A DNA stretch of 64,000 nucleotides from assembly GCA_033063855.1 (NCBI GenBank), contig CP093829.1:25079537-25143536 (forward strand). Reading direction: 5' to 3'. The notes beneath the pieces are model-generated. The model saw nothing but the letters and a program-made list of their open reading frames with translations, made no database searches and had not been told where the DNA came from. The position numbers were made by a program, and so were the translations under genes. Below, piece after piece: positions 1 through 10,247 of the stretch; within the stretch, counting starts at the first letter, position 1, and each line of letters begins with the position of its first letter. This DNA is from Smittia aterrima (taxonomy: Eukaryota; Arthropoda; Insecta; Diptera; Chironomidae).

Positions 1-582
1 CGAAACGTCACCGTCGATTCTATTTACGTCGCATACGAGTTATGGATTATGAATAAAGTTGTAAATAAAAGGAAAACATCATCCAATTAGATTAATGTTT
101 CTCCGCCTGCGCTTTCATTTTTCATTGCGTCTCCTGCCGGCTTTTCATCAATTAAAAATATATTATCATTTTCAATTTGGAGCGAAGGAATGAGGTCGAG
201 GCGATACTTGTAACCGCTTTCAACTATTTTCCTGACAATTCGTCCATTCGACATGCAGCGAACTAATTTTCCACGATGATTTCGTGGGTTTTTCCTCGCG
301 CCGTGAAAATTAATCACGCTTTTCATGTTAGGAGGTGTGCATTTATCACGTAGTCACGAAATGTGAGTAATTTCCATATTTAAGCTACGAAAATAGTGAA
401 CTGTCCCTTATGCGATCGAGAGAGCGAAACAAAATATTTCTCTGTTTTGATTTTCTCTCAATTTACGTAATGAGTAGGAAAAATCAAATTGTTTAACAAT
501 TTCCACAGCTTTCCGCCGCCGGATTATTTTATTTCACTTGCAATTTGTTTCTACACGATCATCACTTAACGAGACAGCGTCT
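1..582. other. Flank 3' of NDUFB8, no gene recognised
   Basis: This is the stretch downstream of the NDUFB8 stop codon. A 79-codon minus-strand open frame (87-326) has no recognisable domain and no splice or promoter context, so I do not call it. A minus-strand AATAAA at 533-528 probably ends the NDUFB8 transcript. Confidence 0.5.
528..533 (-). terminator. Poly(A) signal for NDUFB8
   Basis: AATAAA on the minus strand, about 50 nt past the NDUFB8 stop codon at 583. Confidence 0.5.
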
Positions 583-1163
583 TTACTTCTTTTCGTACGT
601 ATAAACTGGAGCTGCTCCCGGATATTGCTTTGGAAGCAATGGTTGGAACATATGCTTGTCTTCGAGCCAGAAGTAAAGAACAAACCAGAAGGTCATGATA
701 CCGAAGAAACTATACCAATGGGTTGAAATGGGATAACGTAATTTGCCTAGAAATTAATATTTTGGAATTTCAGTAAAGAAACTTTTTCATCAAAAGTTTT
801 GCTCTACTCACTATTGTTGAAGCGATCTTCAGAATATAAATCGATTTCAGCATGAATTGGGTCTTTGAAGTTGCGTTTATGTTCTGGGAAATCATAAGCG
901 TAATGTGGATCTTTGCGCTCAACGCTCACGTCTGGCAAATGTGGATAATCTCCGTAGCCAAGACCATCGTCAGGATAGGGCTTGTACTCTTCGACTGGAA
1001 TTCCGTACTTCTTAGCAGCTGCCTCAATCTCCTTTTGGGTTTGAGGGAAAGGTGCGGGCTTGAAGTCCTTGTTCCAATGATTTCGAACACTAACAATAGC
1101 TCCCAAACTGCTTTTATTTGTTAATTTAGCAGCAAATTTGCTGTACTTGACGAGCGCAGCCAT
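583..1163 (-). CDS. NDUFB8: NADH dehydrogenase 1 beta subcomplex subunit 8 (complex I, ASHI)
   Basis: This is an accessory subunit of mitochondrial respiratory complex I, located in the membrane arm. There are two coding exons, 1163-812 and 746-583, joined across a 65-nt GT-AG intron. The joined frame gives 171 residues, close to the family's usual 170-190. The N-terminus is basic and mitochondrial-like. It is followed by a conserved soluble part with the run PYPDDGLGYGDYPHLPDVS. Exon 2 supplies the family's single membrane helix (SFFGIMTFWFVLYFWLED) and the short tail ending PVYTYEKK. The start is the only in-frame ATG before the conserved region. It lies head to head with the SMYD gene, so the two may share promoter DNA. 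The identification rests on recognising the family pattern and is firm. Confidence 0.92.
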
Positions 1164-2073
1164 TTTTTTCGACGAAACTAAATAATTTTGGAGCTTTTCT
1201 TCGGAGAAGAAATATTTTTTTGAAAACTCTTTCCACTTTATTGAAATCTCTCATGGAAATCGGATAAAAAGCCCTTTCTAACCAAATGCTGTTGTTCACT
1301 GCGCGTGAGGGGAGAACAACTGTCTACTTCTTTGGTTTTTCCCCTCGCATTGCGAACGATTTGAAAATCAAGCGGAAAATATTTCTGAACCATCGCATTG
1401 AAGTCGGAAATCGAATCAATCAGAACAAAAGTTTCCCGCATTTTCCTATTTTCCCACATTAATTTTATAGTCGAACGACGTTTTCTCTTTACGACGTATT
1501 TTGTTTACAAATTCTTTGTCTAATATTACGCAATTTCGGCTCTGTCACACAATAGCGAAATAACATGCAACACTGCTTCACTGCATTTGAAAAATCTCAT
1601 CTATACTTGGCGTTGCTAATTTTGATTCAGTTGCGAAAATTCCGAATCTAATTTTATTTTATTTTCTAAAAGCGGTTACGAGTGTCATTGGGCCGTTGCT
1701 TGAAAAAGATGCTCGAGTTAAACAAGGTTCAATCACGCTGATTTGAGTCAGTGGAAAAAATAGCAATACTTGTATAACATGATTAAACATTCCAAATGTT
1801 TCGCGACAAACAAAATTTAATTGTGAAGTAGTAATTGCGTGAAATTGCAAGATAACAGGCAATGTGAGATAAGATATTTGAATTACGTGAAGATGCAGTT
1901 CCTCAAACGAGTTTAGATCATTCTCAATTTACTCTTCTCGTCACGGTGACGCAACTGAGTTCTTCGAATGACAAAGTTTCGAGAGAGAACGGAAGTTTCT
2001 TAAAAACATTATCAAATCTACTCAGTGTCTTATCAGACGGCAGTGGGAACAAACTAGAATTTGTTTTGTCGTG
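1164..2073. other. Divergent intergenic region between NDUFB8 and the SMYD gene
   Basis: It should contain the promoters of the minus-strand NDUFB8 and the plus-strand SMYD gene. Small open frames occur on the minus strand (1238-1459, 73 codons; 1659-1862, 67 codons). Neither shows a known motif. The first sits just upstream of NDUFB8 on the same strand, so it could be 5' leader or an unrelated short ORF. Confidence 0.45.
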
Positions 2074-3605
2074 ATGGAGTTAAAAAAAAGCAAAGAGTCT
2101 GCCGACGAATTCAGATTGAAGGGGAATGAACATTACAAAGCTAGTAGATTCTATGAAGCTTTGGTTTGTTACAACAAAAGTCTTTGCAAGTCTCTGCCAG
2201 GATCACGCGAATTTTCTATGGCTTTCGCTAATCGCTCAGCTGTTTATCTCGAATTAGGAGAATACGACTTGTGCCTCGAGAACATTCAACTCGCTATCGA
2301 TTGCGGCTACCCAGACGAAAGAATGAAAAAGCTTCTAGAACGAAGAGATAAATGTCTGGACTTCCTTGAGGTTCTCGTACGTGATCCACGAGCAAACCCG
2401 TGGAACTTCTTTAAACTCTCACATCCACCGAACAAAAGAATTCCTTACGTCGCTGACTGTATCAAAGTAAGAGAAAGTAAAATTTTTGGGCGTCATCTAA
2501 TCACTACAAGAGCTTTGAAAGCTGGCGATATTATCTGTATTGAGGAGCCGTTCCATAAATTTATACTCAACAGTTCCCGTTTTACTAATTGCGCAAATTG
2601 CTTGAAGAGTGACAAATTAAATCTTTTTCCGTGCTGCGAGTGCGATTACGGTGAGATACGAAAACAAACAAGTCGTCATTCACTTAACTTTTCTTTTTAG
2701 CGATGTTCTGCTCGAAGACTTGCATGATTGCTGCCGATCGTTTTCATCACTTTGAGTGTAAAACAATTGACATCAATCCGGAAGATGAAAATGGAATAAT
2801 AGAAGTGGCTCATCGAGTTGTTTTTGAAGCTTTAGGAGTCTTCGGAACAATCGAGAACCTACAGAAGTTTTACGATGATCACACAGTGCCCAAAAATGTT
2901 TTCGATTTTGACTTCTCGAAATCAATAAGCGATACGCAAAAAGAGCAGAATCTGCTTCAAGTTATTAACTCACTACAGAAGAACTCAATTCCAGAGGATA
3001 TGATACCGTTGATGGATAAACACGTTGAACTCATGCAATCAATTACAAAAGATCCGAAAGAACAAGAATTTTTAGACCAGTTTATGAGAAAGCAAATGGA
3101 GATCATCATAACAAATTCATTTGGTATTGCAAGTCAGGAAGGTGGAGTGGTTGGATCAGGAATATTTGCATTCTCCTCGTTCTTCAATCATTCATGTGCG
3201 CCGAACATCACGAGAATCGCTGTCGAGAATAAATTAGCATTCGTCGTTTCTCGTCCGATCGAAAGGAATCAGCAGCTTTTCGTTTGCTATCGAAGCAATT
3301 TTTTCACAGCTGGCAAGCAAGAAAGACAGGAAGAGATCATGAAAAGTTATCGATTCGAGTGCGCTTGCGAAGCTTGTACGAATGAATATCCAAACATCGA
3401 TGACCTGCCATCAAATGATAAAGATTTTAACAAGTTTCCACCCAGATATGAGTCAATTGAAGCAGCAAAGCTTGGTTACAAGGTAAACTGCGATTACATC
3501 AACAAACACAGCAAAAGCTTCCCAAGCTTTGAGATTTGCACTCTCATGGAACGAAATCGCCTCGTTCTTGAGGCGATCGCCCAAGTTGCGTCAGTTTCAC
3601 GGTAA
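2074..3605 (+). CDS. SMYD4-type SET and MYND domain protein
   Basis: A putative protein lysine methyltransferase of the arthropod SMYD4/SmydA group. Exons 2074-2650 and 2701-3605 flank a 50-nt intron and give 493 residues. The 5' frame also opens at GTG 2071; ATG 2074 is the start. Residues 10-100 are a TPR-like helical region (RLKGNEHYKASRFYEALVCY). The split SET domain starts near residue 125. A MYND zinc finger covers about residues 173-212, with CANC, the CCEC pair and FCSKTC; the intron cuts through it. The SET core NHSC motif is at about 355-358, followed by the post-SET cysteines CACEAC at 413-418. The C-terminus (FEICTLMERNRLVLEAI) resembles the end of fly SmydA proteins. The last codon is followed by GGTAAAG, which could be a donor, so a longer isoform is not excluded. 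The substrate is unknown. Confidence 0.9.
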
Positions 3606-5729
3606 AGACTTCTCATGTTTAAGCATGAACTACGTAAGTTTTCCATTTCGCAAAAACTCTTGTAACTAGTGATGAGCTCGTTAACTCAAAAGTTTTTTTG
3701 AACGCAGCAAACAATTCAATCAAAATGTTTTTATAAGAAGCATACATTTTCACACCATTTCAAGACTTGATGCAATTAGTAAACTCAACGCACATGACGC
3801 TTAGGTTTCTTAATCACCGACAATGAATTATTCAAATCACTTCAGAGTCAATAAAACATGAAAACTTTCTTTCCTCACTAATTGGAATCATTACTTTTAA
3901 TTCTGTTTTAATCTTCGTGTTTTACACTCACACGTCAATTAAGCTGAACATGTGATCAAAGAGCATCATTGTTGTCTTCATCTAGTCAATTTAGACGAAC
4001 AATTGGATTTGCGAGTGTTTACAAAGAAGAAAACATAATTCACGGCATTTATATCGATTTGCGGTTTCAGCGAGAAGAAGATTTAATTAAGGGGAGAAAA
4101 CGGTTTCACTTTCAAGAAAGATTTGAGCTCACGTGTAGAGATTTACTTTAAGCTTCTCGCTATTCGTTATCTTATGCGGGAAGGCAATGAACTTGAAAAG
4201 CAACTGCGAGCAATATAACAACGATAAGTTCTCGTTTTTTAATTCCACGTCTCCGCACTTATGACATCATTGCCGTGACTCCTACACATGAAAATGACTC
4301 ACAAATTCGTTAAGTTTCACACAAACAATTCTCGCAGATGAAGGCGAAGAACGGCAAAGTCTCGGTCATTTTGGAAATATCTCAGCTAATAGAAGAAACA
4401 AGCGACAACATCTGCCGTCGCCTCAGTTTGTTTCGTTCGATCATTTTTAAAAACAACTTTAGTATTGATTGAACTAATTACAATGGAATTGAAGAAGCTT
4501 TATCGGATTGAAACTTTAATTCCATAAGCAAATCGAGTCTCGCCTTGGAATTCCCTTTAAGATTGTCAACCTCTGATACATTCCCTTTGTCGAAGTAGCG
4601 CCCGAGACAGCAACATTTTAATTGCGCAAAAAGCAGCTCATTCATCCATCGTGCTTCGTTTCGTTTGCAACGTTCAATCTTTCGACTATACATGGAGATG
4701 TTGTTCCAACAGCCATTGAAACAACAACAAACTCTCTCGACAGAAATAAAATTTAATGTGTTCCGCATTTTGCTCGTTTTTTAATTGAGATTTGAGTTTT
4801 GCTTCAATCAAAATTCACGGTTCACAGCTTGAGAAGGTGGTGACTGCTCCTCCCGGTCGAGAAAACTTTATTCATTTCAATCGATCATATTACAATTACA
4901 CGCGCAGTTTAATCAATTAAAGCTGTTCTTTGTTACTTCGAGCTAGCTAATGTCGCTGGACTTGAGAAACAAAGCAAAGCGAATTAAAAGTCGCTAAATT
5001 AATTGACGCTTATTAAACTCCAATTTCACTAGGAAAGCAATTGTGATGTCGTTGTTTATTTATTCTGGTAGAAGTTGAGTCTCTTAAGCTTTAAATGGCC
5101 AAACATTATTTTTACTTTCTCAATAGTTAAACTTGTAGAAGCATAACAAAACAATGACAAGCTAGCCATGACGGAAAATGAACGGTTCTTTAGGTCTCTC
5201 GTTATCTCTTTCCATTTCTAGTTCTTTCATTCGCTTCTCTATGCAACCAGTTGCGACTTTTGGGTCGAACGATCACTAGAGACATTGTTTATGCTGTTTC
5301 GCAAGAGGAAGACTGAGAGAGAAGAGAGAAAAGTATAAGGAAAGTGGGTCGTGGTAGGAATTTATGATACTTCTCTAAATTGGTTGCCAACATCTCTTAA
5401 AAGTCGAAGAGAATGTCAACATTTCCTTTAAACATTTCTTTGGCAAGCGGTAGGGAAAATGGAAAAGCTCTCGACGCAAAAAATGTGCTTGTGAGGGGTG
5501 CGGAGACGATAGCTCGTTTATTATCTCAGAGACTGAATGGCTTAATAGAACGAGAGGGTGTGTAAGTTACACACGTGAAAATCAATACGAAAGGACAGTC
5601 GAGAGAAAAGGTCAAGGTCGTTTGATGACGTTCATCTCGATGCGGAACTTCCAAAGGAAATTGGACGCGAGGTTAATGAACTTTCCAAGGAAATACCATC
5701 AGACGAAAAAGCAATAAAATTTCACTTAC
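3606..5729. other. 2.1 kb with no gene assigned (possible long CFAP410 intron)
   Basis: The sequence is AT-rich with only short open frames (3969-4151 plus, 4478-4768 minus) that lack recognisable domains. The third and later CFAP410 exons should lie here or further left on the minus strand. I searched by eye for the expected continuation of the leucine-rich repeats (SVN-K/S-I and LWL-ENP motifs) and did not find an acceptable exon. Confidence 0.5.
3850..3855 (+). terminator. Candidate poly(A) signal for the SMYD gene
   Basis: AATAAA about 245 nt past the SMYD stop codon. It is the nearest good match that I see on the plus strand. Confidence 0.35.
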
Positions 5730-6254
5730 CTCAAAGCGAGTACTTCAACACCTTTCAGCCTTCGAATAATCGACACGTCAGACAACTCAGACCCCCTGCA
5801 AACAAGGATAATCCATTAGTTGAAATTGCACAAGTCGCTCAAGAAAGATCAAGGCGATTAACGGCGTAGTTCGGGCGTGGGAGATGCAAAGATTCGTTGG
5901 AACTTGTTTTTGCGCGAGACAATTCCTAATGGAATCTTATGAGTTTGAATCGTAAACTGGTTCTACAATGGCACTTTTCCATTTCATAAACTTTTCCGGT
6001 GCAACGACATGCAACAGATAGATCATAGCAACTAGAACTGTTTAGGTTTGAATCAACAAATACAAATCCTAAGTAGGACAGCATGACACCACAAAGGAAT
6101 TTAATCGCCTTTGCTCTGTTTTTGTCATCTCCGGTCAGAATCGAGATGAATCATCAAGAGCGAGATGAACGTACCAGCAGTTTAGCTTTTTGATCGCCGT
6201 CAAATCCGATTGCTTGCTACGAGCGATAATCATTTCTTCTGTAAGTCGAGCCAT
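5730..6254 (-). CDS. CFAP410: CFAP410 (C21orf2-like LRR protein), first two coding exons only
   Basis: CFAP410 is a leucine-rich-repeat protein of cilia and flagella bases. Exon 1 (6254-6175) encodes MARLTEEMIIARSKQSDLTA and IKKLNC. Exon 2 (5795-5730) continues with WGSELSDVSIIRRLKGVEVL and ALAL. The junction codon TG/G gives the conserved Trp of the 'LNCWG' start of the LRR domain. Donor (CTG|GTACG, GAG|GTAAGTG) and acceptor (TTTGCAG) sites are good. Only the first 48 residues or so are present, against roughly 200-260 in the family. The next exon must complete an AG codon (phase 2), and I could not find it. If exon 2 is read through, a TAA follows at once. It was too short to appear as a long open frame. 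The identity is recognised from family memory. Confidence 0.72.
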
Positions 6255-6671
6255 TTCACTGATTTCTTCACTTCTCGCGAGACAAAACAAAAATTATTTC
6301 ACAAACATAAACAAGGAATTTGTTTCTCGATATATCTTCTGGCAAACTGAGAATTTATCTGCAATTTTATTTAAATTTGACTTCTCGTTATCTTATGAAT
6401 TCACTTCTTGTCACAATTTTCCGCATTTCTCGCTCCGCGATGGAGAAAAACAAAATTACATCCGAACGAGTCGAAACCTCGAAAAACATTGAAGAACACG
6501 AAGAATGGTGCTCAATCTTCAGGGGGTGACTCAATCGGATTTCTAGCAAGAACTGTTGAGTTACCTTTTGTGATCATAAGAGCACAGTGTTCAATTTTGA
6601 ATTAAAACGATTTTTTTTAAAAAGATTTTCGACTTTATTTCAATTTTCTCAATGATCATGAAGTGATTTAT
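6255..6671. other. Region between CFAP410 and the Cys-rich peptide gene
   Basis: It should hold the CFAP410 promoter and the 3' end of the Cys-rich peptide gene. Plus-strand open frames here (6190-6492 and overlaps) include the antisense of CFAP410 exon 1 and are not called. Confidence 0.45.
6634..6639 (-). terminator. Poly(A) signal for the Cys-rich peptide gene
   Basis: Minus-strand AATAAA 33 nt after the stop codon at 6672. Confidence 0.55.
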
Positions 6672-6922
6672 TTACCACGTACAGCCTTTCTTCCATGATC
6701 CATTGGAACAACAAAATGGACTTTGTGATTCATTTTCACAGCAATATGGACTCGACGAACCATTTGTGCAGCAGTAAGGTGGTCGAGCTCCATTTTCACA
6801 AGTCTTAGCCGCTGAAAAAGCGATTGAAATCACTTCATTCGTTTAAAAAAATCGCTCTCACCTGAGGACTCTAAAATGATCACAGCGATGATCAAAATAA
6901 AGGAAATCAATCCGATTTTCAT
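6672..6922 (-). CDS. Small secreted cysteine-rich peptide with three 10-residue repeats
   Basis: A two-exon gene: 6922-6862 and 6811-6672, with a 50-nt GT-AG intron. It encodes 66 residues. Residues 1-20 form a clear signal peptide with a long Leu/Ile/Val core (MKIGLISFILIIAVIILESS). The mature part has an NG/CC pattern repeated about every ten residues: PYCCTNGSSS, PYCCENESQS, PFCCSNGSWK, then a final GCTW. There are eight cysteines in all: one lone, three CC pairs and one near the end. That composition suits four disulfides. A TATA box and a GATA motif lie at the expected distance upstream. I do not recognise the family. A secreted immune, gut or venom-like peptide is possible but not shown. 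Confidence 0.78.
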
Positions 6923-7351
6923 TTTGAGCTTTTGAACAGAAACTTTCTTTTGGTGTAAACAAATTTTCCAACTCTTTATACTAATTTCTTATCTTGTTTA
7001 CGAATTTCATGGAACACAATTTACCGGTTTCTTAAAAACAAATTTCCATTAGCACTTACTTAATTGGAAAACCAATTTTCAAGCTCGAAAGTAAAAGTAT
7101 CAGGTCAAAAAGTTTTCCGATAAAGTTTTGCAGTTCAGTTATGACTAATTCAAAACAAAACATTTGACGACAAGTTCAATTGCTTTTCTTTTATCTTAAA
7201 ATTTGATTGCACGTCGTTTGATGTTAATGCGTCATGTTTAATCGCTCAGATATTCAAGCTTTATCTAATCAACTTATTGTTAATATTCGATACAAATATC
7301 TGGTGAATTACTCAATACGCTCAGAGTCATTTCAATCACGAAAGCAAAAAG
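6923..7351. other. Divergent promoter region (Cys-rich peptide / tetraspan gene 1)
   Basis: No coding sequence is seen. It separates the minus-strand Cys-rich peptide gene from the plus-strand four-TM cluster. It contains several TTATC/GATAA words besides the TATA-GATA pair listed separately. Confidence 0.45.
6974..6993 (-). promoter_or_regulatory. TATA box with adjacent GATA site for the Cys-rich peptide gene
   Basis: The minus strand reads GATAAG (6993-6988) and then TATAAAG (6980-6974). The TATA box lies about 52 nt upstream of the ATG at 6922, leaving room for a start site near 6950. GATA motifs beside TATA boxes are common in dipteran gut and fat-body genes; that tissue assignment is inference. 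Confidence 0.55.
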
Positions 7352-8338
7352 ATGTTGGAGAGAAAATTTATTAAATTTTCTGCGATCTTCACGCTGGTAA
7401 AAATTTATTAAATTCAACTTCACGAACTTTTCTTCTTCAAACTTTATTTTAGATTATCAGCGGAATCACGATTTTGATTTCAATTTTTTCCATTCTCGCA
7501 CATTTTTGTCATCTGGAAAGTTGGATGGAACGTCAGCCAGTCGCTTTCATGACTTACTTGCTCTACTTCCGATCATACAAATGTTATCCTTATATCTACT
7601 GGTGGAATCTTGGCTTCTACAGCCCAACCCAACCACAATGGCCTGCAGAGAATTTGGCAACTTTAAGAACATTCGTCCTAACCCTTTTGTATTTATTGTT
7701 TAGCATTCTTTCAATAATCACGTCGGCTTCGTTATTGTGTAAGTTCAATCACGAGATTAGATTGGAAAAAATTATCTAATCCAAATTAAACTTTATTAAT
7801 AGATTCATTGAGACCCGCGGTCAGAAGCAGATTCAAGACGTACATGAGCTTCATTTTGCCATTCCTCGTTATGAACTTTCTCGTTTTCATCCTCGATATT
7901 GTCGCTATGAGTCTCTACAGTGGAGATCTGATTCAACATTCAGTGAGTTTAGTGATTTCGATAATTAAACTTTAACTTAAATAATTTCTTTAGACGCCTT
8001 TGGGACTAATGGCGAGCTTGGAAATTAGAAATCCAGAAGATTTTATTCTTCATTTCTATAATCTCGCTGTTCACGTTCGGATTTTACCATCGCTCATCAT
8101 GCTCGCTTTTTCTTCCAAAATCGTCATCATCTTCATGGCAAACATCGCAATCTTTATCGGAGTAGCAATCGCTGGATGGAAACTTGGCGAATCAAACAAA
8201 AGACTTGGCGATCTACAACGAGCTGACCTCGAACGTATCGTAAATAACAACAACAAAGGTCCTAATCTTTATCCAACACTACCTCGTGTAAATATCAACC
8301 AATCCGCTGAAACAAGTGAAGCGTCAAATCACTTGTGA
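7352..8338 (+). CDS. Four-transmembrane protein, tandem family member 1
   Basis: Four exons: 7352-7396, 7453-7738, 7803-7942 and 7994-8338. They join to 271 residues, and all junctions are GT-AG and in phase. There are four hydrophobic segments: residues about 8-33, after WPAENLATLR (TFVLTLLYLLFSILSIITSA), after RFKT (YMSFILPFLVMNFLVFILDI) and near IIFMANIAIFIGVAIAGW. The last is followed by a short polar tail. The extracellular-type loop carries YLLYFRSYKCY. It lacks the CCG signature of true tetraspanins. It resembles insect-specific four-TM proteins of the DUF4728/pasiflora kind, which act in septate junctions in flies. That family assignment is tentative and the function is not shown. AATAAA overlaps the stop region (8340-8345). 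Confidence 0.85.
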
Positions 8339-8541
8339 TAATAAAACGTGATTACTAATTAAATTAGGAAAATTGTTTCTGAACTTTCAGGCCTAATTGA
8401 ACACTCAATCTTTGCTTCAATATCTTATCGTAATGTTTTTGATTTATCAGTGAAATGATAGACAACTTTATTTCGCGAAATCGACAACGAAAGCTTCAGT
8501 TGTTTTTCAAGTGTCTCCTGGTTAGGTGAAAGAATAGAAAA

Positions 8542-9483
8542 ATGAAATCACCAACAACCACTGCGTACTCGATCTTGATCTACTCGGGGATCCTTGGTCT
8601 TACTTTTATTGTCCTCTCGTCCATGGCTTTAGCTGCTTACGGATGTGGATATGACTTTCGAGAGAGTTCAGTGATTTATATGCTTTACTTGATTTACTTT
8701 CGATCTGGTCGATGCTACGATGAAGTGAATTGGAGTATTCTCGATGGAATAAATCAAGAAATCTCACTTCAACCCGAAATGCCAACGGAGAGTAATGCAG
8801 TGTTCAGAACTTTGATCTTCTCTGTGATCTATCTGACTCTAAATATTTTTCTCGTCATCACTTGCATTCTTTCTTTCTGTGAGTCACTTTTCTTATCAGC
8901 TGATAACGAGTTTGTGTTAATTATTGATGATTCATTTTATGTAGGCGGGCTGAGGAAAACTGGAAAGTCGAAGCATCTCGTATTTTGGTTGTACTTCGCC
9001 CCATTCATCACAATTTTTGGATCAATCGTCATCATGGATTTGACTGCTTCAGGATTTTATATTTTTGAATATTTCTCAGCACTTGGAGTGAACGGTCTAA
9101 TGAGGATCATGGAGATTCAAAACACTGAAGAAATGCGTCCAATCATCGAGCAAATTTCTATTTCAACGAGAAGCTTACCATCGATGATCATGTTTGCCGC
9201 TACTTCCAAAACCGTTGTATTTTTAATTCTCAACTTTTGGGTGGCGTTTGTGTTTCCATCAGCTGTTTGGCAAGTTTGCAAAGAAAACGAAGAAATCATA
9301 AAGACAGTAGAGGTTCGAGAAGAAGAACCCGTTGCGACTCTACCGAAGAGAACTCATGACGTCAACGTCATCGTGAGTCAAACGAACGCTGATGAAGAAG
9401 AACAAGGCCAATCAACATACGACTCACAACCACCGTACAATCCCTACTTGTCAAACCCGCGAAAGCAATCAACGCACTTTTAA
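8542..9483 (+). CDS. Four-transmembrane protein, tandem family member 2
   Basis: Start ATG at 8542. The frame is open to TAA 9483 (313 residues). However, 8879-8944 looks like a 66-nt intron (T|GTGAGT ... TATGTAG|GC) that happens to be stop-free and a multiple of three. Spliced, the protein is 291 residues and matches its paralogues better, reading SFCGLRKTG across the join. Four membrane segments have the same spacing as in neighbour 1, with LIYFRSGRCY in the first loop and LPSMIMFAATSKTVVF before the last helix. The introns that interrupt helix 1 in members 1, 3 and 4 are missing here. The tail is acidic and then Gln/Pro/Ser-rich. The function is unknown. Confidence 0.85.
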   Translation: MKSPTTTAYSILIYSGILGLTFIVLSSMALAAYGCGYDFRESSVIYMLYLIYFRSGRCYDEVNWSILDGINQEISLQPEMPTESNAVFRTLIFSVIYLTLNIFLVITCILSFCESLFLSADNEFVLIIDDSFYVGGLRKTGKSKHLVFWLYFAPFITIFGSIVIMDLTASGFYIFEYFSALGVNGLMRIMEIQNTEEMRPIIEQISISTRSLPSMIMFAATSKTVVFLILNFWVAFVFPSAVWQVCKENEEIIKTVEVREEEPVATLPKRTHDVNVIVSQTNADEEEQGQSTYDSQPPYNPYLSNPRKQSTHF

Positions 9484-10247
9484 CTTTCACACTCACGAGT
9501 TGTGAGTAAATTCTCGAATTGTTATCAACCAATTTGTTCAACGCTCTCCTTCATATCTGCTGCTGTTATCTTATCTCTCGATACTTCGGTGAATTTTATT
9601 ATTTTTTGAGATTCCCTCGTTGTCGATTCAGTCGTGTGCGAGTTACCGCAGTGAGAAGTAAGAAGAATGTTTAAATAGAGAGGCGCAAATAATGTAATTA
9701 TCGTCAGACTCAGTCAAACAGTAGAAAAGACAAATAAATTTAAGGTCATTCGAGTTAGTGGCGATGTTATTATTAGACTCACACTCTTGTTATAACGCTG
9801 AAGATTGAAGAACCGCGATATTATGCAATCAAGTTTCTGTAGAAACGAATAGTCAACTGTGCAATTAATGACGTAGACGTGCTTGTTTACAAAAAATAAT
9901 CGTGCCGCTTGCTAAATTGCGAGAATCTTCTAAAAAGTTCTGTGCAGTTAATCGTTGAATAATCTCAAATTTTATTATTAGACAAATGACTCAATCTTAA
10001 TCGAATGATTCAGCTTCAAGCGGAAAGGAGAACTTGAGATCGGATGGAATAAAAAAAGTTTCCTTTATCGCGAGTTATCGCTTATCTCGGCTTACTGCAC
10101 AATTATTGAATTCCACTTGAATTTCGAGCGATAAAAGAAGCAAAAGTGGTCAATAATTGAATCGTTTTCACTTTCAGACCAATCTACTTATCCGGAACTT
10201 TATTTTTATTGTTTTAATTAACATCGAAGAAGTGATTATCTGGAGAC
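9484..10247. other. Intergenic region with GATA-site clusters
   Basis: No coding sequence is recognised. Overlapping TTATC words occur at 9566-9575 (TTATCTTATC) and at 10065-10087 (three copies). A GATAA also lies at about 10131, upstream of family member 3. Confidence 0.45.
10065..10087 (+). promoter_or_regulatory. Triple GATA-factor motif upstream of tetraspan gene 3
   Basis: Three TTATC words lie within 23 nt, about 160-180 nt upstream of the ATG at 10248. Clusters like this are typical binding regions for insect GATA factors. The functional claim is inference. Confidence 0.35.

Noticed and set aside
87..326. 79-codon minus-strand open frame
   Set aside because: No recognisable domain, no clear promoter, splice or poly(A) context. 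Its length is within chance for the region.
1238..1459. 73-codon minus-strand open frame upstream of NDUFB8
   Set aside because: No recognised similarity. It may be 5' leader or chance.
4478..4768. 96-codon minus-strand Cys-containing open frame
   Set aside because: No signal peptide, no family pattern, and it does not continue the CFAP410 leucine-rich repeats.
6190..6605. Overlapping plus-strand open frames of 65-100 codons
   Set aside because: They include the antisense of CFAP410 exon 1 and show no protein features in any of the overlapping frames.
7352..8338. True tetraspanin assignment for the four-TM cluster
   Set aside because: The CCG motif and the large Cys-rich loop of tetraspanins are missing in all four members.
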